From contig NW_024727827.1 in assembly GCF_018991925.1 (NCBI RefSeq), positions 242,013 through 306,012 of the forward strand: a stretch of DNA of 64,000 nt. The letters are read 5' to 3'. Position numbers and translations under genes: made by a program. The DNA comes from Homarus americanus. Its lineage: Eukaryota > Arthropoda > Malacostraca > Decapoda > Nephropidae. Shown here in pieces: positions 33,579 through 45,057 of the stretch. Numbering within the stretch: position 1 is the stretch's first letter; each line of letters opens with the position of its first letter. The notes below the pieces were generated by a model. That model did not search any database and was not told the origin of the DNA. It was given only the letters and a program-made list of their open reading frames with translations.

Positions 33579-33752
33579 CGTGCTGACAAAACCCATGACC
33601 CTTCAGGCTTTTATGCCCTTAATGCACTAGTCATAAGGGCAAGCATGAACTACGCATGCTTCCCAGATGGGCGCTGTAAACGCTTCTGCGCTTCACCTTG
33701 CACAAAATGTAAGGGGGTGCCCAATAAACTAGCCCCCTCCGAGGCAATCTAA
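33579..33752 (+). CDS. Candidate cysteine-rich C-terminal exon, unrecognised
   Basis: A 57-codon open frame in non-repetitive sequence, bounded upstream by TAA at 33576 and closed by TAA at 33750. An internal ATG at 33645 starts MNYACFPDGRCKRFC. The cysteines follow C-x6-C-x3-C-x3-C-x2-C. A weak acceptor CCTTCAG lies near 33606. AATAAA occurs at 33763 and 33838 downstream. I recognise no family. It could be the end of a gene, a transposon remnant or chance. Confidence 0.18.
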   Translation, partial: RADKTHDPSGFYALNALVIRASMNYACFPDGRCKRFCASPCTKCKGVPNKLAPSEAI

Positions 33753-33867
33753 AACAAATTTTAATAAAATGACCTCGTTATGTCCAGACAGTTCCCAAGA
33801 TAATGTCCGGACAAAACTGTATTGAGAAATTTGGACAAAATAAAATGTTGTTAAAACCTAAGGGAAG

Positions 33868-33947
33868 AATTTTATGTATGTATGTGTGTGTATAGTGTGT
33901 GTGTGTATGTATGTGTGTGTGTAGTGTGTGTGTGTGTGTGTGTAGTG

Positions 33948-33985
<38 letters not shown>

Positions 33986-34062
33986 TGTGTGCGTGTGTGT
34001 GTGTGTGTGTGTGGTGTGTGTGTGTGTGTGTGTAGTGTGTGTGCGTATGTAGTGTATGTATA
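33868..34062. repeat. (GT)n with GTAGTGT interruptions
   Basis: About 190 bp of GT, broken by TAGTG and GTAT words. Confidence 0.95.
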
Positions 34063-35049
34063 AAGCAGTAGTTTGTTGGTTATTATTATTAATATTATTA
34101 TTATTACTACTACTGAACCTGAACTGATTACTGAAACAGGTATTTGTATTAATTAATTTATTCATTAAATATGTAATATTATTAACGAAATATATAAAAA
34201 AGTTAAATAAAATAGGTAAATAAAATAAATAAATAAAATAGAGTAAAAATTGTAAACATCAGACAGCTGACGCCATCTATTGAGAGGCATCTGAACATAC
34301 ACTAATGTTAACACTGCAACCACGGAACCACACCTACTAATCCAGGTATTCATTTAATCCGAGTTAATTATTACCTGACTTAACATAACCAAAAACACAA
34401 GCAGTAATTTAATATATTTGTTTTAATCTAGTTTAATCGTTTTTAAAATTGTTATATATAAATAAATCCGGATTAATGATTTGGCGATGATGTTCGTGGT
34501 AGTCGTTATAACATCCGGCCACTTGAGGCGAGGAAGAGGGAGGGTTGAATGGCTGCCAAGAATTCAAGTGTTTATCTTCACTATTTTGTCTCTCCTGTGA
34601 TACTAGAGGCCATTAAACTACACACAAACGATATATTATAAAGCATTAACGATAAACAAACATAATTACGCTATATATAAACAAAATACTAACATATTTC
34701 CCATAAACAATATCTATATATTATTTCCCTTTAATTTATATGTATTTCCACTTAGTAATTCCTCTATATCTCCATTTAATAACCTCTAATCAAACCAATA
34801 ACCTAAATAACCACAAGATAAATAACAGTAACATTAAAATCTATCCTAAAGGCCATATATTACTAGATTAAATCACGTTAAATAACGATAAGAAGGAGTT
34901 TATCAAAGTTTCCCGTACAGGCAATGCCATTTTCTCTCGCTACACTCTTCACCTGCGTTTTCTCTCACTATCTTCAGGGACTTATGGGAAACTAAGGTAG
35001 ATAGATAGATAGAGGATGGATGTATATAGATAGATAGAGAAATGAGATA
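34063..35049. other. AT-rich unique DNA, no gene seen
   Basis: AT-rich with short ATT (34081-34105) and GATA (34998-35035) repeats. Nothing recognisable. Confidence 0.45.
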
Positions 35050-35089
35050 ACCTAACCTAACCTAACCTAACCTAACCTAACCTAACCCT
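35050..35089 (-). repeat. Perfect (CCTAA)8 telomere-like array
   Basis: Eight exact CCTAA units, the cleanest telomeric repeat in the window. Confidence 0.93.
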
Positions 35090-35125
35090 TCAGGTGGTCA
35101 TGTACGGATTCATTAATCTGTCACC

Positions 35126-35166
<41 letters not shown>

Positions 35167-35229
35167 GGCCATTCAGAGAGAGACTCTTGGTAGTTCAAGT
35201 ATTAGTAAATATACTAACTTTTTGGACAA

Positions 35230-36100
35230 GGGGTACCGGTATGGCCAACACAAGGGGTACCGGTATGGCCAACACAAAGAGGCACCGGTATGGCCAACAC
35301 AAGAGGTACCGGTATGGCCAACACAAAGGGGTACCGGTATGGCCAACACAAGAGGTACCAGTATGGCCAACACAAGAGGTATCAGCATGGCCAACACAAG
35401 AGGCATCAGCATGGCCAACACAAGAGGCATCAGCATGGCCAACACAAGAGGTATCAGCATGGCCAACACAAGAGGCATCAGCATGGCCAACACAAGAGGT
35501 ATCAGCATGGCCAACACAAGAGGTATCAGCATGGCCAACACAAGAGGTATCAGCATGGCCAACACAAGAGGTATCAGCATGGCCAACAAGAGGTATCAGC
35601 ATGGCCAACACAAGAGGTATCAGCATGGCCAACACAAAGAGGTATCAGCATGGCCAACACAAGAGGTATCAGCAGCCAACACAAGAGGTATCAGCATGGC
35701 CAACAAAAGAGTCCAGCATTACCAACACAAGAGGTATCAACATGCCAACACAAGAGGTATCAGCATACCAACACAAGAGGTATCAGCATGGCCAACACAA
35801 GAGGTATCAGCATGGCCAACACAAGAGAGGTACCAGTATGGCCAACACAAGAGGTATCAGCATGGCCAACACAAGAGGTACCAGTATGGCCAACACAAGA
35901 GGTATCAGCATGGCCAACACAAGAGGTACCAGTATGGCCAACACAAGAGGTACCAGTATGGCCAACACAAGAGGTATCAGCATGGCCAACACAAGAGGTA
36001 TCAGCATGGCCAACACAAGAGGTATCAGCATGGCCAACACAAGAGGTATCAGCATGGCCAACACAAGAGGTATCAGCATGGCCAACACAAGAGGTATCAG
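35230..36100 (+). repeat. 24-bp minisatellite, about 36 copies, derived from LINE-F coding DNA
   Basis: Unit GGTATCAGCATGGCCAACAC plus AAGA. The first units read GGTACCGGTATGGCC, as in the parent LINE (57305-57328), and the last unit runs into parental ATAAGGACAG. The ancestral LINE frame reads RYRYGQHK; in the array it becomes RYQHGQHK. The unit has no stop in any forward frame, so three overlapping long frames (the longest 35094-36140) appear. None is likely a protein. Confidence 0.97.
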
Positions 36101-36224
36101 CATGACTAGTATAAGGACAGAACCAAAAAATGTGATGTAGTCGTGGCCAGAATTAGGCTAGTTAGTAACGCTGTACCCACACCGGAACACTCAGCCTGTA
36201 AACTGTGATAAACCTTTAAAGCAT

Positions 36225-36455
36225 AACAATTAAACAATATTATTCTTAAACACTATACTATTCTTTGACACTATATTATTCGTAAACACTATATTATTCA
36301 TAAACACTATACTATTCTTTGACACTATATTATTCGTAAACACTATACTATTCTTAAACACTTATACTATTCTTTGACACTATATTATTCTTAACCACTA
36401 TATTATTCTTGGACACTAAATTATTCTTAAACACTATATTATTCTTTGACACTAC
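36225..36455 (+). repeat. 18-bp minisatellite derived from LINE-F
   Basis: About 13 copies of ACTATATTATTCTTAAAC or ACTATACTATTCTTTGAC. The parent sequence is at about 57468-57492 (GAACACTATATTATTGAATG). Confidence 0.93.
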
Positions 36456-36625
36456 TGATTAGTCTTCAAATAGAATATGATTTCTACTGTGTATGAACCT
36501 CTGTCCTGTGTGGCAGTGAACAGTAATATCACCTACATACATTAACCTTTGTATAATATTAATGAATATGATCTATTTCTGTGTATGAACCTCTGTCCTG
36601 TGTGGCAGTGAACAGTGATAGCACC

Positions 36626-36911
36626 CCCCCCTCCCCCAGTTTATGTCTGCTAGTTCCCCTCTCTTTCCCTCCGTCTACCCTCTATTCCCTGTCTACCTCT
36701 GTCAACGGAGAGAGAGAGACATGTGACAAGGACAGACTATTGTAAACCAGACAGGGAAAGGTGTCAACCACAAGGTACAGCTATATGATACGAGAGGGGG
36801 GTGAGGGAGGGGGAGGTAAGGGTGGGAGGGGTGAGGGAGGGGTGGAGGAAAGGGTGGGAGGGGTAATAAATGAAGGGAGACAGGCCTAACAGGAGAGAGA
36901 AAGGAAAGGTG

Positions 36912-36967
<56 letters not shown>

Positions 36968-37285
36968 GGATGGATGGAACAGGAAAAGAGAGAGAGAGAG
37001 ATGGGGATGGATGGAACAGGAAAAGAGAGATATGGAAAGGAAAGAGATAGAAAGAGAAAAGAAGACGGATAGGAGAGGGAAGAAAGAGAGAAGAGGGAGA
37101 GAAGAGGGAGAGGCGGGGGAGCCAACTTAACGACCAAGTGTCAATTTTTAGTGGTCAATTTTTTTTGATGAGGCGTTAAGCACTTGTTACCTTCACACCA
37201 GCCCCTCACGACCCCAACCAGCCTTTCACGACCCCCACCAGCCCCTCACGACCCCCACCAGCCCCTCACGACCCTCACCAACACC
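36626..37285. other. Purine-rich low-complexity DNA, no gene
   Basis: GGGAGGGGTGA at 36790-36860. (GA)n at 36918-36963. GA-rich with a repeated GGGATGGATGGAACAGG word at 36965-37110. CAGCCCCTCACGACCCC repeats of 18-20 bp at 37198-37280. Confidence 0.65.
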
Positions 37286-37402
37286 TCACGTAGTGGTGGT
37301 AGGAGGGTAGTAGTGGTGGTAGTGGTGGTAGGAGGGTAGTAGTGGTGGTAGTGGTGGTAGGAGGGTAGTAGTGGTGGTAGTGGTGGTAGGAGGGTAGTAG
37401 TA
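37286..37402. repeat. GTGGTGGTAGGAGGGTAGTA minisatellite
   Basis: Four to five copies of a 27-bp unit containing GTGGTGGTAGGAGGGTAGTA. A related block lies at 37990-38050. Confidence 0.9.
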
Positions 37403-37418
37403 GCTCAACACAGGACTT

Positions 37419-37933
37419 CAAACAACGCATCCAACGAAGCCCGTGTTGACGTCAGTGCTCGAGGATTCTGGACGCGGGGACAGAGAGCCTTCTTCGACAT
37501 CAGGATTTTTTATCCCATGGCCGCATGTCACCGTAACTTAGCTCTCGATGCTGCACACAGGAGGAACGAGAACGACAAGAGAAGGGCATATGGGGAGAGA
37601 ATTCAGAACGTTGATCAAGGCAGCTTCACTCCTCTAGTGTTCACAACCTCTGGTGGGATGGGACCAAGTGCAAGATGCTACACCAGACTCGCGGAGGTGT
37701 TATCCGAACAGAAGCAGCAGCCCAGAAGTTATGTTACAGCCTGGATGACTGTCCTTCTCTCTCTCCTTAGGTCGGCTTTGCTCTGCCTCAGGGGAACGAG
37801 AGCATCGGCCCCAAAGCCGACAACAGTTGCAGATATTGACTATGAGGCTACAGTCACTGAATGCCGCATGGATCTGCGGCTCAACACAGCTAGGATGGCT
37901 ACTTATGTATTAGGATATTTAATATTAAGGTAA
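37419..37933 (+). CDS. Partial repeat-associated protein with GFW...FFDIR motif
   Basis: Open for about 171 codons without a stop; the first ATG (37517) is well inside the conserved region, so the real start is upstream or lost. Visible blocks: ARVDVSARGFWTRGQRAFFDIRIFYP, shortened here as ARVDVSARGFW and RAFFDIRIFYP (37435-37516), then RRNENDKRRAYGERI, GSFTPLVFTTSGGMGPSA, YTRLAEVLSEQKQQ, and LLRSALLCLRGTRAS. From general familiarity this block order recurs in repetitive, transposon-associated proteins of marine invertebrates. I cannot name the element class. The D...FFDIR spacing faintly resembles a PD-(D/E)XK nuclease core, which is speculation. The frame interrupts the 24-27 bp repeats on either side. 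Lack of stops suggests a recent copy. Confidence 0.6.
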
Positions 37934-38144
37934 TAAAATGGCGGCGAAGGTGTGGCTATTGGGGGAGGATGGAGGCCATTTATTTATTATGTAGTGGTAG
38001 GAGGCTGGTAGTAGTGGTGGTAGGAGGCTGGTAGTAGTGGTGGTAGTGGGTCACGGACGCGGTATAGCCCCGGGCCACAGCGGAAGCCGCCACACCTGTC
38101 AAACTTCCTCAGGTACAGGCAATGGTACTGGTACTGGTACTGGT

Positions 38145-38430
38145 GGAAGGAAGGAGGGAGTGAAGGGAGGGAACGAGTGGAGGGAAGGAGGGAGGGAACG
38201 AGTGGAGGGAAGGAGGGAGGCAAGGAAGGAGGGAGGCAAGGAAGGAGTGGAGGGAGGAGGAGAGAAGGAAGGAGGAGTGGAGGGAAAGGAGGAGGCAAGG
38301 AAGGAGTGGAGGAGGGAGGGAGAGAGAAGGAAGGAGGGAGTGGAGGAAAGGGGAGGAGGAGGAGAGTGGAGGGAAGGAAGAAGAAGGGAGGAGGGAAGGA
38401 GGGAGGGGGAGGAATCGGAACTATGAGTAT
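38145..38430 (+). repeat. GGGAAGGAGGGAGGCAAGGAAGGA-type purine array
   Basis: Degenerate GGAAGGAGG units of 12-24 bp with GTGGA interruptions. Confidence 0.88.
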
Positions 38431-38514
38431 CTCCACCCCTCCTCCTCCACCACCTCCTCCTCCAGTTATGTCAAGTTTCCTGTAAGGTGACCCTCGGGGG
38501 GTGTGTTGTAACCC

Positions 38515-38822
38515 CCAAGAAAGAAGAAGAAGAGGAAGAAAGAGAGGAAGAGGAAGAAGAAGAACAACAACAACGGAGAGGAAGAAAGAGAGGAGGAGGA
38601 GGAAGAGGAAGAAAGAAGAAGAGAACAACAACAACAGAGAGAAGAAAGAGGGAGGAGGAGGGAGGAAGAAGAGGAAAGGAGAAGAAGAAGAAGAGCAACA
38701 ACAACAACAACAAGGAGGAAGAAAGAGGAGGAGGAGGAGGAAGAAGAGGAGGGAAGAGAGAAGAAGAACAGAAGAACAACAACAGAAAGGAAGAAAGGGG
38801 GGGAGGAGGGAGGAGGAAGGGG
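38515..38822 (+). repeat. GAAGAA/GGAGGA purine array with AACAACAAC
   Basis: About 305 bp, purine-only on plus apart from (AAC)n patches. A higher-order unit of about 75 bp ending in AACAACAAC is repeated about four times. Confidence 0.9.
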
Positions 38823-38984
38823 GGTCCTAAAAGGGTCCACCATATCTCTAAAGAGTCCTGTGGCGTCTGACCCACACTTCCTGTAAAGGCGAGCCCACGA
38901 AGGACGCCCATGGGTTAGGGCAGCTCAGGGGCCGCCCATAAACCAGTGTAACAGGTGTGATGCCCAGGAGTGACCTAAGGAGTA

Positions 38985-39105
38985 GGGAGTAGGAAGGAAG
39001 GAAGGAGGGAGGCTGGAAGGAAGGAAGGAAGGAGGAAGGAAGGAAGGAAGGAGGAGGGGGAGGGAGGAGGCTGGAAGGAGGAAGGAAGGAAGGAAGGAGA
39101 GGAGG
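38985..39105 (+). repeat. (GGAA)n-type array
   Basis: GGAAGGAAGGA repeats with GGGAGGCTGGAA breaks. GA tract at 39193-39219 and GGGAGG to 39330 follow. Confidence 0.88.
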
Positions 39106-39330
39106 TCTGTCTGTATTTACCTACCTGCCAATTCAATTCACCTGTCCCTCCCCCCATTCCGTGACCTGTGCTGGGGTCAGGTCAGCTGCTGAAGAGAGAG
39201 AGAGAGAGAGAGAGAGAGGCTGTTAAAAATCCTTCTGTGAGACGTGAGGTGTATAATAAGGGGAGGGAGGAGGGGGGAGGGGGAGGGGAGGGAAGGGAGG
39301 AAGGAGGGAAGGGAGGGAAGGGGGAAAGGC

Positions 39331-39738
39331 GATCATGACGTCTGGTCTCAGCATTAATCCTCTTTAATCCCCACCATGGATTTTCTTCCCCTAAATCCCG
39401 GACAGAAAAGGATAAAAATTCCCTGCCATCTTGAGGTATTTATTCCCTATCCGACATTCTTTCCCTAGACAATGGTGGGCGGCAGGGGGTGAGGGGGGTT
39501 AAAAACTCCCTACATCTCGAGAATAACCAATTTTTTCCCCTATTAAGGAAAGTACCCCACCATTTTTCCTAGGGTACTCACGTAGAAAAGGACGATGGGT
39601 GTTACAAATTTCCCTGCCAGGACCAGAATGATTATCTAGTTTTTTCCCCTTGATGACAAAATTCCCTCTACCAATACAAACTCGTCTTAGGCCTCGGGAA
39701 AAAAGTGGGGACTATTTTTTCCTTATTTTCACGTGCTT

Positions 39739-39782
<44 letters not shown>

Positions 39783-39874
39783 AGACTCAGGTATCGGCAG
39801 CTCGGGTATCGGGTGAGTATCGGGTATCGGGTATAAATGAGGGCAGACCTATTCACCCGATTCAAAGATTAAAA
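39331..39874. other. Unique DNA with (CT)n, no gene seen
   Basis: TTTTTTCCCC and AATTCCC words at 39370-39730 recur at about 70-90 bp spacing in diverged form. (CT)n at 39741-39779. GGTATCGGGT repeats at 39790-39835. Confidence 0.45.
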
Positions 39875-40003
39875 ATGATTGGATGAAAAATGAAGCAGGC
39901 AGCGGATTGGTTGATTTGGGGGGGTGGGAACTGGTCACTGATTGGTCGAAAGGATTGAGAAAGATTAGGCTCGGTTTGTTTACTGGATTGTGATTGGTTG
40001 ATA
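39870..40003 (-). promoter_or_regulatory. Cluster of inverted CCAAT motifs
   Basis: TGATTGG or GGATTGG at about 39877, 39905, 39939 and 39990 within 130 bp. NF-Y-like by motif only. Confidence 0.25.
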
Positions 40004-40005
40004 AG

Positions 40006-41690
<1,685 letters not shown>

Positions 41691-41693
41691 TCT

Positions 41694-42104
41694 ACGTCAG
41701 ATTATATAACAAAGTAAATATTTAACTCAAGCTGATAATTTAACGTCAGATTATATAACAAAGTAAATATTTAACTCAAGCTGATAATTTAACGTCAGAT
41801 TATATAACAAAGTAAATATTTAACTCAAGCTGATAATTTAACGTCCCAGATTATATAACAAAGTAAATATTTAACTCAAGCGATAATTTAACGTCAAAGA
41901 TTATATAACAAAGTAAATATTTAACTCAAGCTGATAATTTAACGTCAGATTATATAACAAAGTAAATATTTAACTCAAGCTGATAATTTAACGTCAGATT
42001 ATATAACAAAGTAAATATTTAACTCAAGCTGATAATTTAACGTCAGATTATATAACAAAGTAAATATTTAACTCAAGCTGATAATTTAACGTCAGATTAT
42101 TAAC
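41694..42104. repeat. 49-bp minisatellite, about 8 near-identical copies
   Basis: Unit contains GTCAGATTATATAACAAAGT, AAATATTTAACTCAAGCTGA and TAATTTAAC. Only single-base or 2-3 bp differences (GTCCCAGA, GTCAAAGA, a missing CT), implying recent expansion. Confidence 0.97.
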
Positions 42105-42144
42105 TGAATCGTAAACAAAAAATAATTTCACACACTTTTTCTTG

Positions 42145-42315
42145 ACCAATCACGATGGACACTTAAAAAATTCTTGGCCAATAGCAGCGATTGTAAACAA
42201 ACTCTCTCGACCAATCACAGTTAATGTACTTTATTTTCTTGTCCAATCACAGGGAAAGCGATTACTATCTTGGCCAATCACTGTCAATATGTTGGCTTTG
42301 TTGTCCAATGAGCGT
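42145..42315 (+). promoter_or_regulatory. Six CCAAT motifs in 170 bp
   Basis: GACCAATCAC, GGCCAATAG, GACCAATCAC, GTCCAATCAC, GGCCAATCAC and GTCCAATGAG at about 42146, 42178, 42210, 42241, 42273 and 42303, all on plus with 30-32 bp spacing. Most are preceded by CTTG or CTC. This looks like an old 31-bp tandem repeat in which only the CCAAT core stayed recognisable. Confidence 0.4.
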
Positions 42316-42349
42316 TTTGGTGAACTTCCTGACAACATGACATTAAAAA

Positions 42350-42752
42350 TACACTGACAACATACACTCATGCAGCCACTGACAACATACAGCCACTGAC
42401 AACATACACTCATACAGCCACTGACAACATACACTCATACAGCCACTGGCAACATACACTCATACAGCCACTGACAACATACACTCATACAGCCACTGAC
42501 AACATACACTCATGCAGCCACTGACAACATACAGCCACTGACAACATACACTCATACAGCCACTGACCTTTATACCTCCTTCCACAGCCACTGGCAACAT
42601 ACACTCATACAGCCACTGGCAACATACACTCATACAGCCACTGACAACATACACTCATACAGCCACTGACAACATACACTCATACAGCCACTGACAACAT
42701 ACACTCATACAGCCACTGACAACATACACTCATACAGCCACTGACAACATAC
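42350..42752. repeat. 25-bp minisatellite ACACTCATACAGCCACTGAC
   Basis: About 16 copies of a unit made of ACACTCATACAGCCACTGAC plus AACAT. Variants GGC for GAC and CATGC for CATAC. Confidence 0.96.
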
Positions 42753-42764
42753 CCCCATTCACAA

Positions 42765-42935
42765 CACACACATCTCAACAACTGCCAACACAACACTGCC
42801 AACACATCTCAACAACTACCAACACAACACTGCCAACACATCTCAACAACTACCAACACAACACTGCCAACACATCTCAACAACTACCAACACAACACTG
42901 CCAACACATCTCAACAGCTGCCAACACCACACCAC
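42765..42935. repeat. 33-34 bp minisatellite
   Basis: Five copies containing CCAACACAACACTGCCAACA and CATCTCAACAACTA. Confidence 0.93.
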
Positions 42936-42939
42936 AGTA

Positions 42940-43350
42940 ATGATGGCAGTGGTGGCAGCGTCAGCGTGACTGCCTCCTTCCCTCCCCCAGAGTTCACACA
43001 CCAGGCGCAGGTCCTCACGCCTACACCACCTCCGTCACTCGCCATTTCGTCTTGTCACGTCTTTCAAACTTTTCGCGAAACACTGATGTATTTGGCGGAC
43101 GAGTTACAGGTGCGTGGCAGTCATTAACACCTGTAACTGCCCTATATGACGGTACATATGTGTGAAATTTCGCGAGTTCAAGTCATCTTCAGGGAGAAGG
43201 ATCCGGACGCGTCGCCAATTTTCCCTCATGTTTTGTGGCTTACCGAGTCGCTCAAGTGTGTCGGGAGGGCAGAGGTCGACCAGTGGCTTCGGCTTCGTTC
43301 CCCGCGCTGCCGTAACCATCCCTTAATTTTTTCCCCCACTTTTTAAATAC
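42940..43350. other. CpG-rich non-repetitive segment
   Basis: Unusually many CpGs (TTCGCGAA, GGACGCGTCGCC, CCGCGCTGCCG) compared with the AT-rich flanks. Holds an open frame on plus (43146-43346, starting MTVHMCEISRVQVIF) and one on minus (43319-43104). Neither is recognised. Could be a CpG-rich promoter or exon region. Confidence 0.22.
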
Positions 43351-43970
43351 GTCTTCAGTCTAACATATTCATTATATCAATAAATAAAATAAATTAAAAT
43401 GAATAATCTCCCTCCAGGAAATTAAATTAAAGGAGAAAAAATATAAATTACGAATATATATATATATATATTTTAAAGGGTTGTGAAGGGGTTGGTAGTC
43501 ACTGGCATCTGGCAACAATGTCGGCGGAGGAATATGGCGGGAGGAGGAGGAGGGATGGGAACCCAGTCACTCACTACCTCCTACCGTCTTATTTACCTCA
43601 ACCATAACTTCCGACTCTTATTTAAAATTTATTTATAAACTGGGGCTCCTTTTTTTATTTCCCAGGAGAATTATTATCATTCCAATTACCATTTTCGTTG
43701 ATAAATTCCCCAATAAGAGAAAAAACGGAAGAGAGGGAAAGAGAGGGAAACTTGCATCAATCAAACCTAAAAAAAAAACTAGTTTTTCCTATTTTTTCCC
43801 TTAAATAGCAATAATAGTCTATTTAATCCCTTCTTAATTAAACCTGACTATTATTTTTAACCTCCGAATACCATATAACCAAGGGGCGGATCCAGGAATA
43901 TCAAAAAGGGGGTCCAAGAGGAACCTTATGGTCGGGGGGAGGGGACAGGGCGACCACCGAGGCCACCCAG
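43351..43970. other. AT-rich unique DNA, no gene seen
   Basis: (TA)n at 43457-43472, an ATGGCGGGAGG patch at about 43531, otherwise A/T-rich. Confidence 0.4.
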
Positions 43971-43971
43971 T

Positions 43972-44180
43972 TAATACAGTCACATGTGTATATCTGACAA
44001 CCCCCCCATGGACAATCACATGTGGACATTTGATCACCCTAGCACGTGTTTACAGTCACATGTGTATATCTGACAACCCCCCCCATGGACAATCACATGT
44101 GGACATTTGATCATCCTAGCACGTGTTTACAGTCACATGTGTATATCTGACGACCCCCAAGACAGTCACATGTGTACAAA
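43972..44180. repeat. About 75-bp tandem repeat, nearly 3 copies
   Basis: Unit includes ACAGTCACATGTGTATATCT, GACAACCCCCCCATGGACAA and ACATTTGATCACCCTAGCAC. Contains ACATGT and ACGTGTTT palindromic words. Confidence 0.92.
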
Positions 44181-44252
44181 TGATCCTCACAGCTAGCAGT
44201 ACTTAACGCACATACGCCCAACAGAAAGCGTCAAGTTACTAACTGGAGAACC

Positions 44253-44885
44253 CCGTTTATATACGCCAAACAAAACAGAATTACCGTTTATATACGCCAA
44301 ACAAAACAGAATTACCGTTTATATACGCCAAACAAACAAATTACCGTTTATATACGCCAAACAAAACAGAATTACCGTTTATATACGCCAAACAAAAGCG
44401 AATTACCGTTTATATACGCCAAACAAAACAGAATTACCGTTTTATACGCCAAACAAAACAAAATTTTATATACGCCAAACACAACAGAATTACGTTTATA
44501 TACGCCAAACAAGCAGAATTACCGTTTATATACGCCAAACAAAGCAGAATTACCGTTTATACGCCAACAACAGAATTACCGTTTATATACGCCAAACAAA
44601 GCAGATTACCGTTTATACGCCAAACAACAGAATTACCGTTTATATACGCCAAACAAAACAAATTACCGTTTATATACGCCAAACAAACAGAATTACCGTT
44701 TAAATACGCCAACAGAATTACCGTTTATATACGCCAAACAAAACAAATTACCGTTTATATACGCCAAACAAAACAAATTACCGTTTATACCAAACAAAAC
44801 AATTTTTATATACGCCAAACAAAGCAAATTACGTTTATATACAAACAAAACAAATTACCGTTTATATACAAACAAACAAAATTCC
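44253..44885. repeat. 31-bp minisatellite, about 21 copies
   Basis: Unit: CGTTTATATACGCCAAACAA then AACAGAATTAC. Several copies shortened (loss of ATA, loss of CAGAATTAC). Confidence 0.96.
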
Positions 44886-45057
44886 GTTTTTCCAAATTAA
44901 CACCTAAAACTTACCTTAAAAACACGCACCTGTAATAGGTGGCTTACATCACTACACACCTGTTAACACTTCACCTGGGGCCTCAGGTGTAGGCATTTCT
45001 GTGGGAGAAAGACAGTGTGGTTGGGATTGAGTACAGGAAGGTATTATCTAGGTTTTT

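Larger units (their letters stand above)
35175..36625 (+). mobile_element. LINE-F copy 1: C-terminus disrupted by two minisatellites
   Basis: Flanks match LINE-F copy 2 (57060-58045). At the 5' side, GTATTAGTAAATAT...TTTTTGGAC matches 57270-57300. After the 24-bp array, ATAAGGACAGAACC...GTCGTGGCCAGAATTAGGCTA matches 57325-57372, and GTTAGTAACGCTGTACCCA with the CCHC-encoding part follows. Here the first Cys codons are TGT AAA CTG, then TGA replaces the second Cys. An 18-bp array follows, then the 3' UTR from 36462 with two copies of TATGAACCTCTGTCCTG. Parent DNA equal to about 57375-57392 and 57493-57601 is missing. Confidence 0.9.

Noticed and set aside
35094..36140. A 348-residue open frame with GISMANTR repeats as a repeat protein gene
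   Set aside because: The 24-bp unit has no stop in any forward frame, the flanks are LINE-F, and overlapping frames are equally open. It is an expanded LINE fragment.
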